A stretch of DNA of 64,000 nt from Leptodontidium sp. MPI-SDFR-AT-0119. Taxonomy: Eukaryota; Ascomycota; Leotiomycetes; Helotiales; Leptodontidiaceae. The translations under genes and the position numbers were made by a program. Location of the stretch: contig JAHLEZ010000013.1 of the NCBI GenBank assembly GCA_020726505.1, positions 186,001-250,000 on the forward strand, written 5' to 3'. Below are positions 1 to 9,517 of the stretch, in pieces; the stretch's first letter is position 1, and every line of letters begins with the position of its first letter. The notes under the pieces were generated by a model that worked only from the letters and a program-made list of their open reading frames with translations, did no database searches and had not been told where the DNA came from.

Positions 1-3
1 GCA

Positions 4-9
4 TATAAG
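4..9 (+). promoter_or_regulatory. putative TATA box of the pectate lyase gene
   Basis: A TATAAG hexamer lies about 105 bases upstream of the pectate lyase start codon and is followed by a pyrimidine-rich leader (CTTCTTCATCCTCATC type). Position and composition fit a fungal core promoter. The window begins here, so upstream elements cannot be seen. Confidence 0.4.
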
Positions 10-108
10 AGAGGCTCCTGTTGTTGAAAATATCCCCTTCTTCATCCTCATCAACTTCTACATTCTTTAAACCACTTCTGTTCTTCCAAAGCCAATACTT
101 CATTCACT

Positions 109-947
109 ATGCAGTTCTCAGCTACCATTGCCGCCGCCATCTTGGCCACTCTGACCTCAGCTCAGACTCTCAATATCCCAACCAGAGTTGGAAGCATCGT
201 TTCCCTCTCTACGCCCAGCGCGATTTCTGGAACAGTTGATTTGGGAAACAGGGAATTCGATCGAGGCCGTGCCTGCGACACTGACGCCGATACTGGAAGT
301 GACTCTGCTGTCTTCATTCTTGCAGCTGGTGCAACTCTCAAGAATGTTATTATCGGAGCAAACCAACTTGAGGGTGTTCACTGCAAGGCCGCTTGCACTT
401 TGATCAACGTCTGGTTCCGTGATGTCTGCGAAGGTATGTACTTGATACCTATAGAGGATATCCCTTGACTAACTCCTCATAGATGCCATTTCTCTCCTCG
501 GCACGGGAGACGTTTTGATCCAGGGAGGTGGAGCCAATGCCGCTAAGGATAAGGTTGTGCAACACAATGGAAGGGGTACGGTCACCATCAAGGACTACAC
601 TGTTACTGGCGCCGGAAAGGTCTACCGTGGATGCGGTAACTGCTCCAACAATGGAGGGCCAAGAAAGGTTATCATCACTGGTCTGAGAGCTAAGAGCATC
701 ACCTCTGATGTTGTTGGAATCAACAGCAACTACGGCAAGTTTACTACTCCGCCAGCCTCTAGGACTATGCTAATCTGCAACAGGTGACACTGCCACTATC
801 TCCGGGTCTTGCGGATCCAGCGTCAAGAACGTCTGCCAGGAGTTCAAGGGCGTCGACAAGAGTGAGGGAATTGAGTCGCCAAAGGTCTCCACAAAGACTT
901 CTTGCTTGGGTGCCCAAGGAAAGCTCGCTACTCTCCCAGCTTGCTAG
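109..947 (+). CDS. secreted pectate lyase, polysaccharide lyase family 3
   Basis: Three exons (109-433, 483-734, 784-947) give 246 residues, the usual length for fungal PL3. An N-terminal signal peptide ends near residue 18 (LTSA/QT). The family core is clear: GATLKNVIIGANQLEGVHC, then ACTLINVWFRDVCEDAISL, then GNCSNNGGPRKV. The Cys residues are typical of PL3. The enzyme cleaves de-esterified pectin by calcium-dependent beta-elimination outside the cell, so it acts in plant-wall degradation. Intron 1 is a normal GTATGT...TAG intron. Intron 2 (735-783) only keeps the frame if it uses a GC donor (GCAAGT...CAG), joining NYG to DTATISG as the family requires. The gene converges on the membrane-protein gene downstream. 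Confidence 0.93.
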
Positions 948-1307
948 ACAGGCTGCTAGATGGTTGGTGCCAAATCATGAAGGTGGCCTTGCTAGCCAGG
1001 ATGACAATTGCAGGGCTAGGCCCTCGTTTCTGTATATACTTCTTATTTTCATGAACATTGAATGTACATAGCCACTTGGCTGGCTTTCTCGAATCTACCC
1101 ATCTGCAACTATCGCTTGTGCTTGCTACTTTCGAAACTCTCATCGCTTCAACTTCTCATGAAGGAAAGGTGCTGACCTGGACCTGGCTGGAAACTTCCGG
1201 TGTAAAATATGAACATCACACACTAAATCGAGGACATCTACAAAACGTGGAAAACAGCATGGGTATTGGCCATTAAGAAAATTCAACATTCAGCAATGCA
1301 TCCATTT
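948..1307. other. intergenic, convergent 3' ends
   Basis: About 360 bases between two convergent stop codons. I see no coding potential, only presumed 3' untranslated sequence. Confidence 0.6.
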
Positions 1308-2639
1308 CTACCACCTGGTGGAACCCATCTCTGCCCTCCCCTCCCAACTCTGTGGAACTGGAGCTTCATAAACCCCAGGACGTCCATCTGCTGGACTTGG
1401 CAACTCGGTCCCATGCGGTTGGTTTTGGGAGTATCTGGTGGGAATTGGGCTTGCGGCCGACAAAGCTGGACTCTTGAACTCCGACACAGGAATCGGGTAG
1501 TTGTCCTGATTTTGTGGTACAGCAGAGTAGCCTAGCGCACTTTCTTGTTGCATCCCACCCGTGTGACCCTCAACTGCACCCCCACTCGGCCCGCCTAAGC
1601 CTTGTGAATTCCCCTTCTTAGAATTTCGCCGGTAGAGCATGAATGCTACCAGAAACAGGGCCAGGACACCAAAGGAGCCAATCACAATTCCAGCGATAGC
1701 CCCAGAAGATAGACTTTGCTTCGACGAGGATGTTGATCCCGAAGTGGATGATCCGCTCGTATTCTCGTTTGCATTGTCGTTCCCGCTTGGTACTTGAATA
1801 GTGCCACCTGTAGGGCTTTCTCCTGCGGGGGTTGTAATTTGACCCGAAACCAATTGAGTAACTGTCACCTCTACCCCGCCACTTCTCGTGCTTGTAATCG
1901 TTGCGGTTCGAGTTGCGCGAGTAGTAGGGCTGCAAGATAGTCAGCTCCGATGCCCGTTATTTGCACTCAACAGGCCGAATCGTTAAAATTGCAGCTTCTC
2001 TTCTAAAAACAGAACCTACCTCGTTGTTAGCTGATCTACCAATGTAGCCACTTTTGAAGTCGCAACGGGCACCTCATTATATTGGCATATCCCACCCCAA
2101 CCTCCTTTGGGAATGACTCCATACTGTCCCGGCGGACAACAAAAGTAATATGAAGATGAGCTCGCTTGGTACAAACTCCAAGTGCTATTGAAACAAGTCG
2201 GGAAATTGTCCACCGTGGTTCTGCAATCGACCTCTTGATAACAGAGTATTAGCTTTGGGTGGATAACCATGGAGAATTTACATACTTGAGGGACAACAGT
2301 AATAACCACCGGAGCCGAAACAGGTATCTCCAGCTGGGCAGCATCCCATGGTCGAGATGCTGCTGTCGGTGCAGCTCACCGAGGCATCTTCTGGACAGGT
2401 CGACCCCGGAACCGCCAATGCCCACGACCCTTCATAAATCGCTCGACTTTGAAGGTTGTCCATGAAAGCGGCAGCTGAGGAAACTAGTAGGGTCGAAAGC
2501 AGATATCTGGGGAAGACGATGAAATTTGTTCAGAAGCAATCGCAAAAGTGTTAAAAGGAAGAGGAAATGGTTCTGAAAATGAAGAGCCCACAAAGTACTC
2601 AGCCGCACCACCTAACAAGACCCACAATCTGCCTACCAT
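1308..2639 (-). CDS. Cys-rich single-pass membrane protein
   Basis: Exons on the minus strand: 2639-2626 (inferred), 2506-2286, 2233-2020 and 1929-1308, totalling 356 residues. The extracellular part carries closely spaced cysteines, including MGCCPAGDTCF, YYCCPS and FCCPPGQYG. A Ser/Thr/Gly-rich stalk follows, then one membrane span (AGIVIGSFGVLALFLVAFML) and a basic YRRNSKK stop-transfer. The cytoplasmic tail ends in a HGTELPSPADGRPGVYEAP element of the kind common in Pezizomycotina surface proteins. Introns at 2234-2285 and 1930-2019 are well supported. The only ATG contiguous with the second exon (2463) would remove the signal-like stretch RYLLSTLLVSSAAAF, so I prefer a 14-base first exon with a GTGGGT donor. 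That start is uncertain. The role is unknown; a wall-sensing or adhesion function is only a guess. Confidence 0.78.
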
Positions 2640-4001
2640 GTCATGTCAACCTTGCGATGAAGAAGTGCACAGGCAATATGGAAAAACAGCTCGATCGTCC
2701 ATCTGAAACACTGATTGGGGGAAATGGGGGCGGAGCTGATGCAATGATGAGCAGAGCAAAGAGAATCAAAGATTTCCAGCAAACATATAAAGTTCTGCTT
2801 CGCCCAACTTGGATGAAGAGGCTTCGAATTAATGGTTTTAGAAGAAGGTTATGGTTGGGATAGCGGTGTGAAGTTAGGAGAAGAGGAAGAAATGAGGTGG
2901 AATTTACAATCATGATTACTCAGCGAACGAGCCGAGCCGGCTTAGTCCCAACTTTAATTCCTCGCTGATTTTTGGAACGGACTCCGACAAAGTCTCTTGA
3001 ACAAGCGAGAAGCAGGACTCAATTACCTATCTATCGTTTATGTTTGGCTACTAAATTCCGCATGAGAGTTTCCATAAGAGTTTTCTACAGACTCACGAAC
3101 AATAGTAGCAGTTGTAGGCAAATACGAAGCCTCCCAACCTCGTTGATCATTTGATGTTGCTGGATATTCTGAGATCAGTCACTCTAAGTCGAGGAATTCT
3201 GAGCATTCTAGGGGCCAAGGCTGGTGCTTGATGCATGTTACATATTCTTCGGCCTAGAAAACATGTTGTAGGTACAGCAGGTTCGCAAGCTCTTGCAGTT
3301 ATTCCAAAGACAAGCCCAGCCCAAGTCTAAAGTGAAGTTCTCCGTTGCACTTATGTCGTACTTTCTTCTCTTCGCCATTAATGTAGGTTCGTGCCTTCAT
3401 GGTGAATCGGGTTCAATCATTGATTCAGTCTCTTTCCAACTGAGTCTGATCCGTTATCCACTTCTGTCGTGCAAGAGCACGCCTAGAGGCTCCACAGAGG
3501 CGAACTTGACGTATTATTGAGGTATGCGCAGTACTGTAATTGATTGTTGTATTTCTACGTATAGTGTATTCGAGCTCCCTGAATATGGAGCTCGCGGGCG
3601 CTTTGGCCATGGTGCCTTTGATTGGGCTCGCTTAGCCGGCCTACCATAACCTGCACAACAACTTCTTGTCAAGCTACTTCTCCTCTTCACAACTCTTCAA
3701 CATTCACTTCAGACTAGACACAATAATAAATAGCTTTTTGATTCCACTTATTCTTTGTGTTTCCTAGTATTTTCATAGGCAATTGCCTTTGCGCAGTCAA
3801 TAACATTATCCCACTACCACACGGCAGTACTCAACTACCTCAAATCACACTCACTTCAAAACTGATGCCCTCGCCTCGACATCCTTCCCGCCAACTCCCT
3901 TCGAGTTCTCGAACTCCTTCATATAATATTTCCCAAGAGCAACATATCTCAAAAGCACCTCGTCCCATTAACCAGTCTCACACATCAGCAACACCGTAAC
4001 A
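2640..4001. other. gene-free stretch
   Basis: No open frame here has family features or consistent splice sites. It presumably holds the promoters of the two flanking genes. I see nothing else. Confidence 0.55.
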
Positions 4002-5039
4002 ATGGCATCGTCAGAGCATCCTACAAAGAAAGCCAAGCTCTTATTGTAACTTGACTTTGCCACGACTTTCAAATACCACTTTTGCTGACTACATCTACAG
4101 AGACAGCTTCCAGCAGCAGCTATGTGTCATAATTGGCGAAACCAAGACCGAAATGTTCGTCCAAAAGAGCATGGTCTGCGAACAATCCGAGTCCTTCAAG
4201 CCCGTATGCAATCCGCATTGGGAGAGTGGAAAGACAAATACCATTACTCTGGAAGAGGACGGTCCAGTCATTTTCTCAATCTTTTTGACTTGACTTGGAT
4301 CTACACGGGCGACATTAAAAACAATGAGGAGTACATATCTATCAATGAGAAACCAGTCCCAAGCGCTGCCACCCTGAAGTCCCACTGGATGCAACTCGTT
4401 CGATGCTTCGTTCTCGGAGAAATGCTCGTGGCTATCAACTTCAAGAACGTAATTATCGACCTCTTGTTCTCCAAGACCGATGTCAAGTATCTCCGAACCA
4501 GCTGGCTTTCCATCCTTGATATCGACATCATCGAGCAAGTCTTCATCGGCACTCCACAAGGCTCCCCTCTCCGTCGATACATCCTCGAAGCCTGCTTCCT
4601 CAACATTCAGTCCGACCATCCCCTCTGGAATGAAATGTAAACCTCCACTCCAGCTATGAGGGACTTCTTAGAAGACATGGCCAAGCTCAGCATGAAAACT
4701 GTCCAGCAATTCAACGGCATTAAGCTGAAGGTCGAGTATCCATGGGAGCAGAAAAACAAATGCGAGTACCACGAGCATCCTGGAAACACATCTGTGTGCT
4801 TGTGCACCGGCAAGGTCTCTCCGATCAAGGAAGAATTTGAGGCGAAGAAAGAGCCAGCTCAAAATCCTCCACCGGCTCCTACAGGTGTGCCGTCTTCAGC
4901 ACACGGAGTTAAACGTGGCCCTCTACCAACAAAGAAAGTTCACAACTTGAGGATCCGACAATTAGTACGTGATTACTACATTTCTAAAGTCTTGAATCCC
5001 GCCTTGCTTACTCGTCTTCGACAGGTAATCTGCCCTTGA
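4002..5039 (+). pseudogene. BTB/POZ-domain protein, broken copy 1
   Basis: A start at 4002 leads through a short exon (to 4045) and a GTAACT...CAG intron (4046-4100) into a BTB-like fold: QQQLCVIIGETKTEMFVQKS, then SESFKPVCN, then a frame-shifted TWIYTGDI. The family pattern is visible: the protein should not resist the peptide segment in which a residue run ends in FSIFL and passes directly to TWIYTGDI. Here a tandem GACTT (4287-4296) shifts the frame and creates TGA at 4291-4293. The rest continues in another frame (helical C-terminal half, VRCFVLGEMLVAINFKN) until a second in-frame stop, TAA at 4638-4640, after which it stays open to 5039. Two independent lesions argue for a pseudogene. 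A sequencing error could explain one, not easily both. Confidence 0.78.
4287..4296 (+). repeat. 5-base tandem duplication (GACTT)2 breaking BTB copy 1
   Basis: GACTT occurs twice in tandem. With a single copy the reading frame would run straight from the first BTB half into the second. The duplication is therefore the likely inactivating event, of replication-slippage type. Confidence 0.75.
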
Positions 5040-5808
5040 ATCTCACCAAAATCGCGCAACCTTTCTTCGTCGTTTCTCACCCTGTTGCACGGGAGGATGT
5101 CTGAAGGGAGAGATGGGCGGTTCAGGACGCCGCAACGAAAAATTGCAGTTTTCTTTTCTTCGCATAAACAATGCATTCAACTTGCAAGGAAGCAGACTGT
5201 TGAGGGAACTGAGAGGATATTTAGAGATCCATCTGTGCATTCCATCTGCACTTAAAAAAAAAAAGGCAAATGATTTCATCACATTACTCCCATAGATCTT
5301 GTGGTCTTCTGACTGATATATCATAACATTTCGTCTCATTAGATCGCCATGAGAATTCTGGAAAATGTTCACAAACTTGGGGAGCATACGATATCTCACA
5401 GCAGACCCTCGGTGGTCATAAGAGCCAGACTTGGCAATGATGATCACAACGAGGCGTGTATCCTGGCCGAAGACGTCGTCCAAACAGGGCTGAGATATCT
5501 CGTGTTGAGGACATATTTCCACTGGAGGCCCAATAGATACGGAATCGAGATGGGGGCCTCAGGATAATCTTTGTTTACCTTTCCGTTTGAGTTTCCCCGA
5601 GCCGAGCACGCTAGTATACAACTTTACAGTAGTGAAAACTCTCTAGTGTCAACATAAGTTCATCTTCAAACTCAACACAAGAGAGAATTGTGTTAGCACA
5701 GTCTCGCGGTGGAGAGGGCCTCACTTGCTCACTCACTCCCAGCCTCGACAATTCGTCGTCCAAGCTTCACCACCATCCCTACGCGTTGGCAAGCTCCACG
5801 CAGCTTTC
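5040..5808. other. spacer between BTB copies 1 and 2
   Basis: About 770 bases with an A-run near 5254. An antisense frame at 5043-5522 lacks an ATG start and any recognisable domain. I see no gene. Confidence 0.5.
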
Positions 5809-6715
5809 ATGATGTCCGCCGGTCAATATGAAGGGTCTGACATGGAGGTCATTCATGACTCTGGCTTTGGGATAGGTATGGGAATTGATTCAAGCTCAAA
5901 TTCTGCATCCCAAATGCGATCTACAGAGCAACCAAAGAAGCTGAGTTTCGAACTGTAAATCACATTTCTCCAACATCGAGTCTTCAACTGACAAATTCAT
6001 CTGCAGATCCGATTTCCAACGTCAGGTCAAGGTCAACGTTGGCGATGAAGATGTCGAATTCTACGCCCTTAAGACTATCCTCTCCATCCACTCCGAATAC
6101 TTTCGTACAGCTTGTAGCGTCACATGGAAGTCCGGCCGTGAAGACTGTGTCACTCTTCATGACCATGAGCCCGAAGCATTTGCTGTGTTTCTTGCTTGGG
6201 CATATACTGATAATCCCCAAAGCTACGCTGCACTGTCTCCCATTCCCGAGAGAATGGCATACAAGAAGCGACAAGAGGCAACCTTGGAGCAGGCTAGACT
6301 AGCTGTCAAGTGTGTCGTGCTGGGTGATATGATCCTGGCTGAGGAGTTTTGAATTCGCTGTCTCACTATGTTGGTCGATTGTTATAGGCTGTGTTATGAT
6401 ATCGACGTCCTCCTTGGATCGGATGCCTCTACTATCCAGCTGATCTACGAAAATTCCCTTCCCAGTAGCGCCTTACGAACAATGCTCATTGACTCTGTGA
6501 TTGCAGCCAGAGTTCTAGATGACGATGCTGATTCTGACGTACCATGTTTCAAGGAGTACTTCAAAGAACTTGCGAAAGCTTTGCTCAACACAACTCAGCC
6601 CTTGGCACATCCTTGGGAAAGGTGTGTGGAGTGCCACTATCACAGTCGGGACTCGCATAAGGGGTGTGTTTGCTTTTCTTCGTGGATGGACGAGTCAGAG
6701 ATTCCAAATGCATAG
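5809..6715 (+). pseudogene. BTB/POZ-domain protein, broken copy 2
   Basis: Exon 1 runs 5809-5954 and a 52-base GTAAAT...CAG intron (5955-6006) follows. Exon 2 encodes a BTB-like domain: FQRQVKVNVGDEDVEFYALK, then ILSIHSEYFRTAC, then HEPEAFAVFLAWAYTDN, then a helical segment with KCVVLGDMILAEEF. An in-frame TGA at 6350-6352 interrupts it. The same frame then stays open for another 120 codons of plausible protein (IRCLTMLVDCYRL onward), ending at 6715. One C-to-T change of a CGA codon would explain the stop. Readthrough or sequencing error remains possible, but the neighbour is also broken, which favours decay. Confidence 0.7.
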
Positions 6716-7860
6716 GTATGTAGCCCCATAATGACACCAGAATCATTCGCGGATACTCACAATGCTACAGATCTTCTTCCGAACCTTTGCCAGTTCGCAG
6801 TCACCCAAGCAATGAAGCTGTCAGCATCAACACTCTACAGTTTGATCCGTGGTTCTGGATGGTTTGATATTGCGAGGGGTTAACTGAAAGTTTGTGTGTT
6901 GGTCTGTCATTCTTGTTACTCTTTTAGTGGAGGTGCTTGTCAGTTGATACACATTAAGTATGGCGGGCCAGGAAAATATTCTGAATGACTTCAAGTGCGT
7001 GAAGAGTTCTAGTCCTTGGTACTATGCAAAATGATATCACTTTCAGCCAGTATTAGTTGCTTTCGGGCCAAGTCATATGAGATCATCTCCCTGCTAACAT
7101 TGCATCATTCTCCGTCATCGTGAAGCCAGTGACTAGATCAGCGGGCCAAAAACGAGTCCAAAGTTTCTATATAATTATCTCTGTAGTCTTCGTAACTCAA
7201 AGACCAGTTTATCATTTCCAAGTTAAAGATTTATATAATTCTTAAAGAAGAAAGCCCATTTTCAACAGTCCTCAGCTGCTGTAGCCTGGCCACCATGTTG
7301 TTAACTTCAAGTCAATTAAGCGAGAACTTCAAAAGCATACTCTGTACCAAGCTCTTTGCAATGCTTTGCATATTCATTCCCTCAAAGCTTTCATACATTC
7401 TGTAGAATATTCTCCATGATGTAGAGCTGAATCCGTTCGACTCAGCAAGGCATCAGGTCACACAGAAAGCAAAGGTCGCCCACTCGCGCATCTTCCAGAA
7501 GGGCTAGTGTGGTGAAGTTCGACATTTGTGGAGCCTATTCGGAATTAAAGATAGTCTTTAATGGTAGCTTCAAACTTATTTCGTCCTTGTTCCTGGCCGT
7601 TCTTCATTCACAGCCCGTACTCGTCAAGGGATGCACTCACGCGCGGTATCCTCGCTTGCTCATCCGACAGCAGCTGCATTTGATTGCCACCTGTGACTCC
7701 TAACTGGCACCTACTTAGTCACGGCTTCTTTTACCTAGAGTTTTTCCTTCCACATTTTATTCTGTACATATTGAACACCTCAAGGAGTCCGGTCTTGAAG
7801 ATATCTCTTCCACACACCTCGAGCGCGTCAGTAAGAATCGGGAGTAATCCAGCCGTCAAG
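6716..7860. other. spacer between BTB copies 2 and 3
   Basis: About 1.1 kb, rather AT-rich around 7140-7260. I see no coding exon with family features and no repeat or transposon signature. Confidence 0.5.
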
Positions 7861-8790
7861 ATGGCTCCAGCCCGACTCCACCCAACACCGACCAAGGCGT
7901 TTGCACAGAGCCTTCCTCTTTCTCCAAAATTCAAGAACATTTCGTCCTCAGAGCTGTAAGTAATATCCCTTACCTCCACTCCAATATCGATCGCTCTCCT
8001 AACATTTCTGGATATTCGCAGTGACAAGAAAGCCAACATCCATCCAGCATCTCCCAGTGCTGGCATCCAACAAGATTTCTCCAACAAGAGATGGATTCTG
8101 AAGACCAGCTCGCGCAAGACTCCAAACGGTCTTTGTGAATACTGCTCTAGGATGATGAGCAAGTTAACAAACGAAATAAATATCCCATCCTACGACTCCT
8201 CAAACCCAACCTGCATATACTGCTCTGAGTCGGTACCAAGACAGATCATCATCTACACTAATGGTGGATCTTCTCGAGTCACTCTCCCAACAACCCCACT
8301 CACTAAGAGAAGCGAGTACTTCTTCAACTCTCTAGCGAAAGGTTGGAAGGAAGCCAATTCTGGCATCTACCACCTCTCCGATACACGGATAGACGACCTT
8401 CGCTTATTCGCCGTTTACATTCGGAACGGAGACATAGACGACGAAAACATCGAGAGCATTTTGGGTTCATCCCAAACCAGATATAAAAACGGCATTTCAG
8501 AACAAGGTGGATACGCCCAACTCGACAAGGAGAGTATCAAACTCGGCGAAGGCGATAAAATCATCCACCGTTTCATCGGCAGCTACTTACTTGGCGCGTA
8601 TCTCCAATCTCCCTGTTTCCGCAACGCCATAATGGACCAGCTCGTCCCTCGGTACAGATCCTTCTTCAATGAGAACAAAGACCGCGTACCTATCTGGAAC
8701 CTCGAGTGGTCGTTCGGCGGTGTCCGAAACAGCGGAGTGAGAGTGCTGGTCGCTCGTACATTAGGGATGGTGACCGGATTGGGTGCTTAA
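7861..8790 (+). CDS. BTB/POZ-like domain protein, intact copy
   Basis: Two exons (7861-7955, 8022-8790) around a 66-base GTAAGT...CAG intron encode 287 residues. The N-terminal part has two CxxC pairs (CEYC and CIYC) about 37 residues apart, possibly a zinc site. Then comes a BTB-like stretch (RQIIIYTNGGSSRVTLPTTP, SEYFFNSLAKGWKEA, DLRLFAVYIRNGDID) and a helical C-terminal half with RFIGSYLLGAYLQSPCF. BTB proteins mediate dimerisation and often recruit cullin-3 ligases, but many fungal ones are uncharacterised. This is the only uninterrupted member of the local trio. Right after the stop come runs of A, C and T. Confidence 0.8.
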
Positions 8791-9517
8791 AAAAAAAAAT
8801 CCCCCCCCTTTTTTTCTTTTGGCTGTCTCTCGTCCCGGAGTGGCTTGGAATTTTCCCGGGTGGACGAAATGTAGATACCACTGACGCTTGGAGGAATTAA
8901 TTGCCATGTTTGGTGACATCTTTCTCCATCTGTACGAGGATGCACTTAAATTTATTTTTCTCGTCTTACTTCCTGGACATTAAGATGAAAGCATTTTCTC
9001 ACAAATCAACTCCAAACCTCTAGTGTGGTCTTGGTCTACATTTCCAGGAAAGGAGGTCGCTAATTCAGAATGCGAGATTTGTAAACTTTGGTACAGGGCA
9101 TAGAATCCGTAGACATAAGATTAGTACAACATAACATCCCTTTGGAACGATTGAAGTACTCAAAGCAAATGCTCTGTGGATTTTTCTCCCTTACAGCGAG
9201 TTTTGTCCTCGTTTTCGCCTTACCTGTTGTTTACATTTCGCTTATTTCACCTGACTTGGTTCTCCCCTGGAAGGAGCCGTCCAGAGGTGAGGCACTGGAT
9301 AACGTGCCTTATCCAAGCCAGTGGATTCTACAGGATACCGTTCAATTAAGCTGGGAGCCACAGGTCATTGAAGAGATATAGGCGAAGATTTTGTGTTATA
9401 TAAGAGAGGAAATATTATTCCATTTCATACAGTCGTCTCATATCTCATGCGGTATCACTAACTGATCGCCATCGTAAACCATCATCTGTCCATACATCCA
9501 ACCCTCTATCCACCAAA
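8791..9517. other. intergenic
   Basis: Holds A11/C8/T7 homopolymer runs just after the BTB stop. A short hydrophobic frame from 9169 (70 codons) is too weak to call. It otherwise contains presumed 3' flanks. Confidence 0.5.

Noticed and set aside
4095..4619. 174-codon minus-strand open frame
   Set aside because: Antisense shadow of BTB copy 1; low-complexity and no start context or family match.
5043..5522. 159-codon minus-strand frame between BTB copies
   Set aside because: Starts with GTG rather than ATG and shows no domain.
9169..9381. 70-codon frame with a hydrophobic stretch
   Set aside because: Too short, not conserved-looking and without promoter or splice support.
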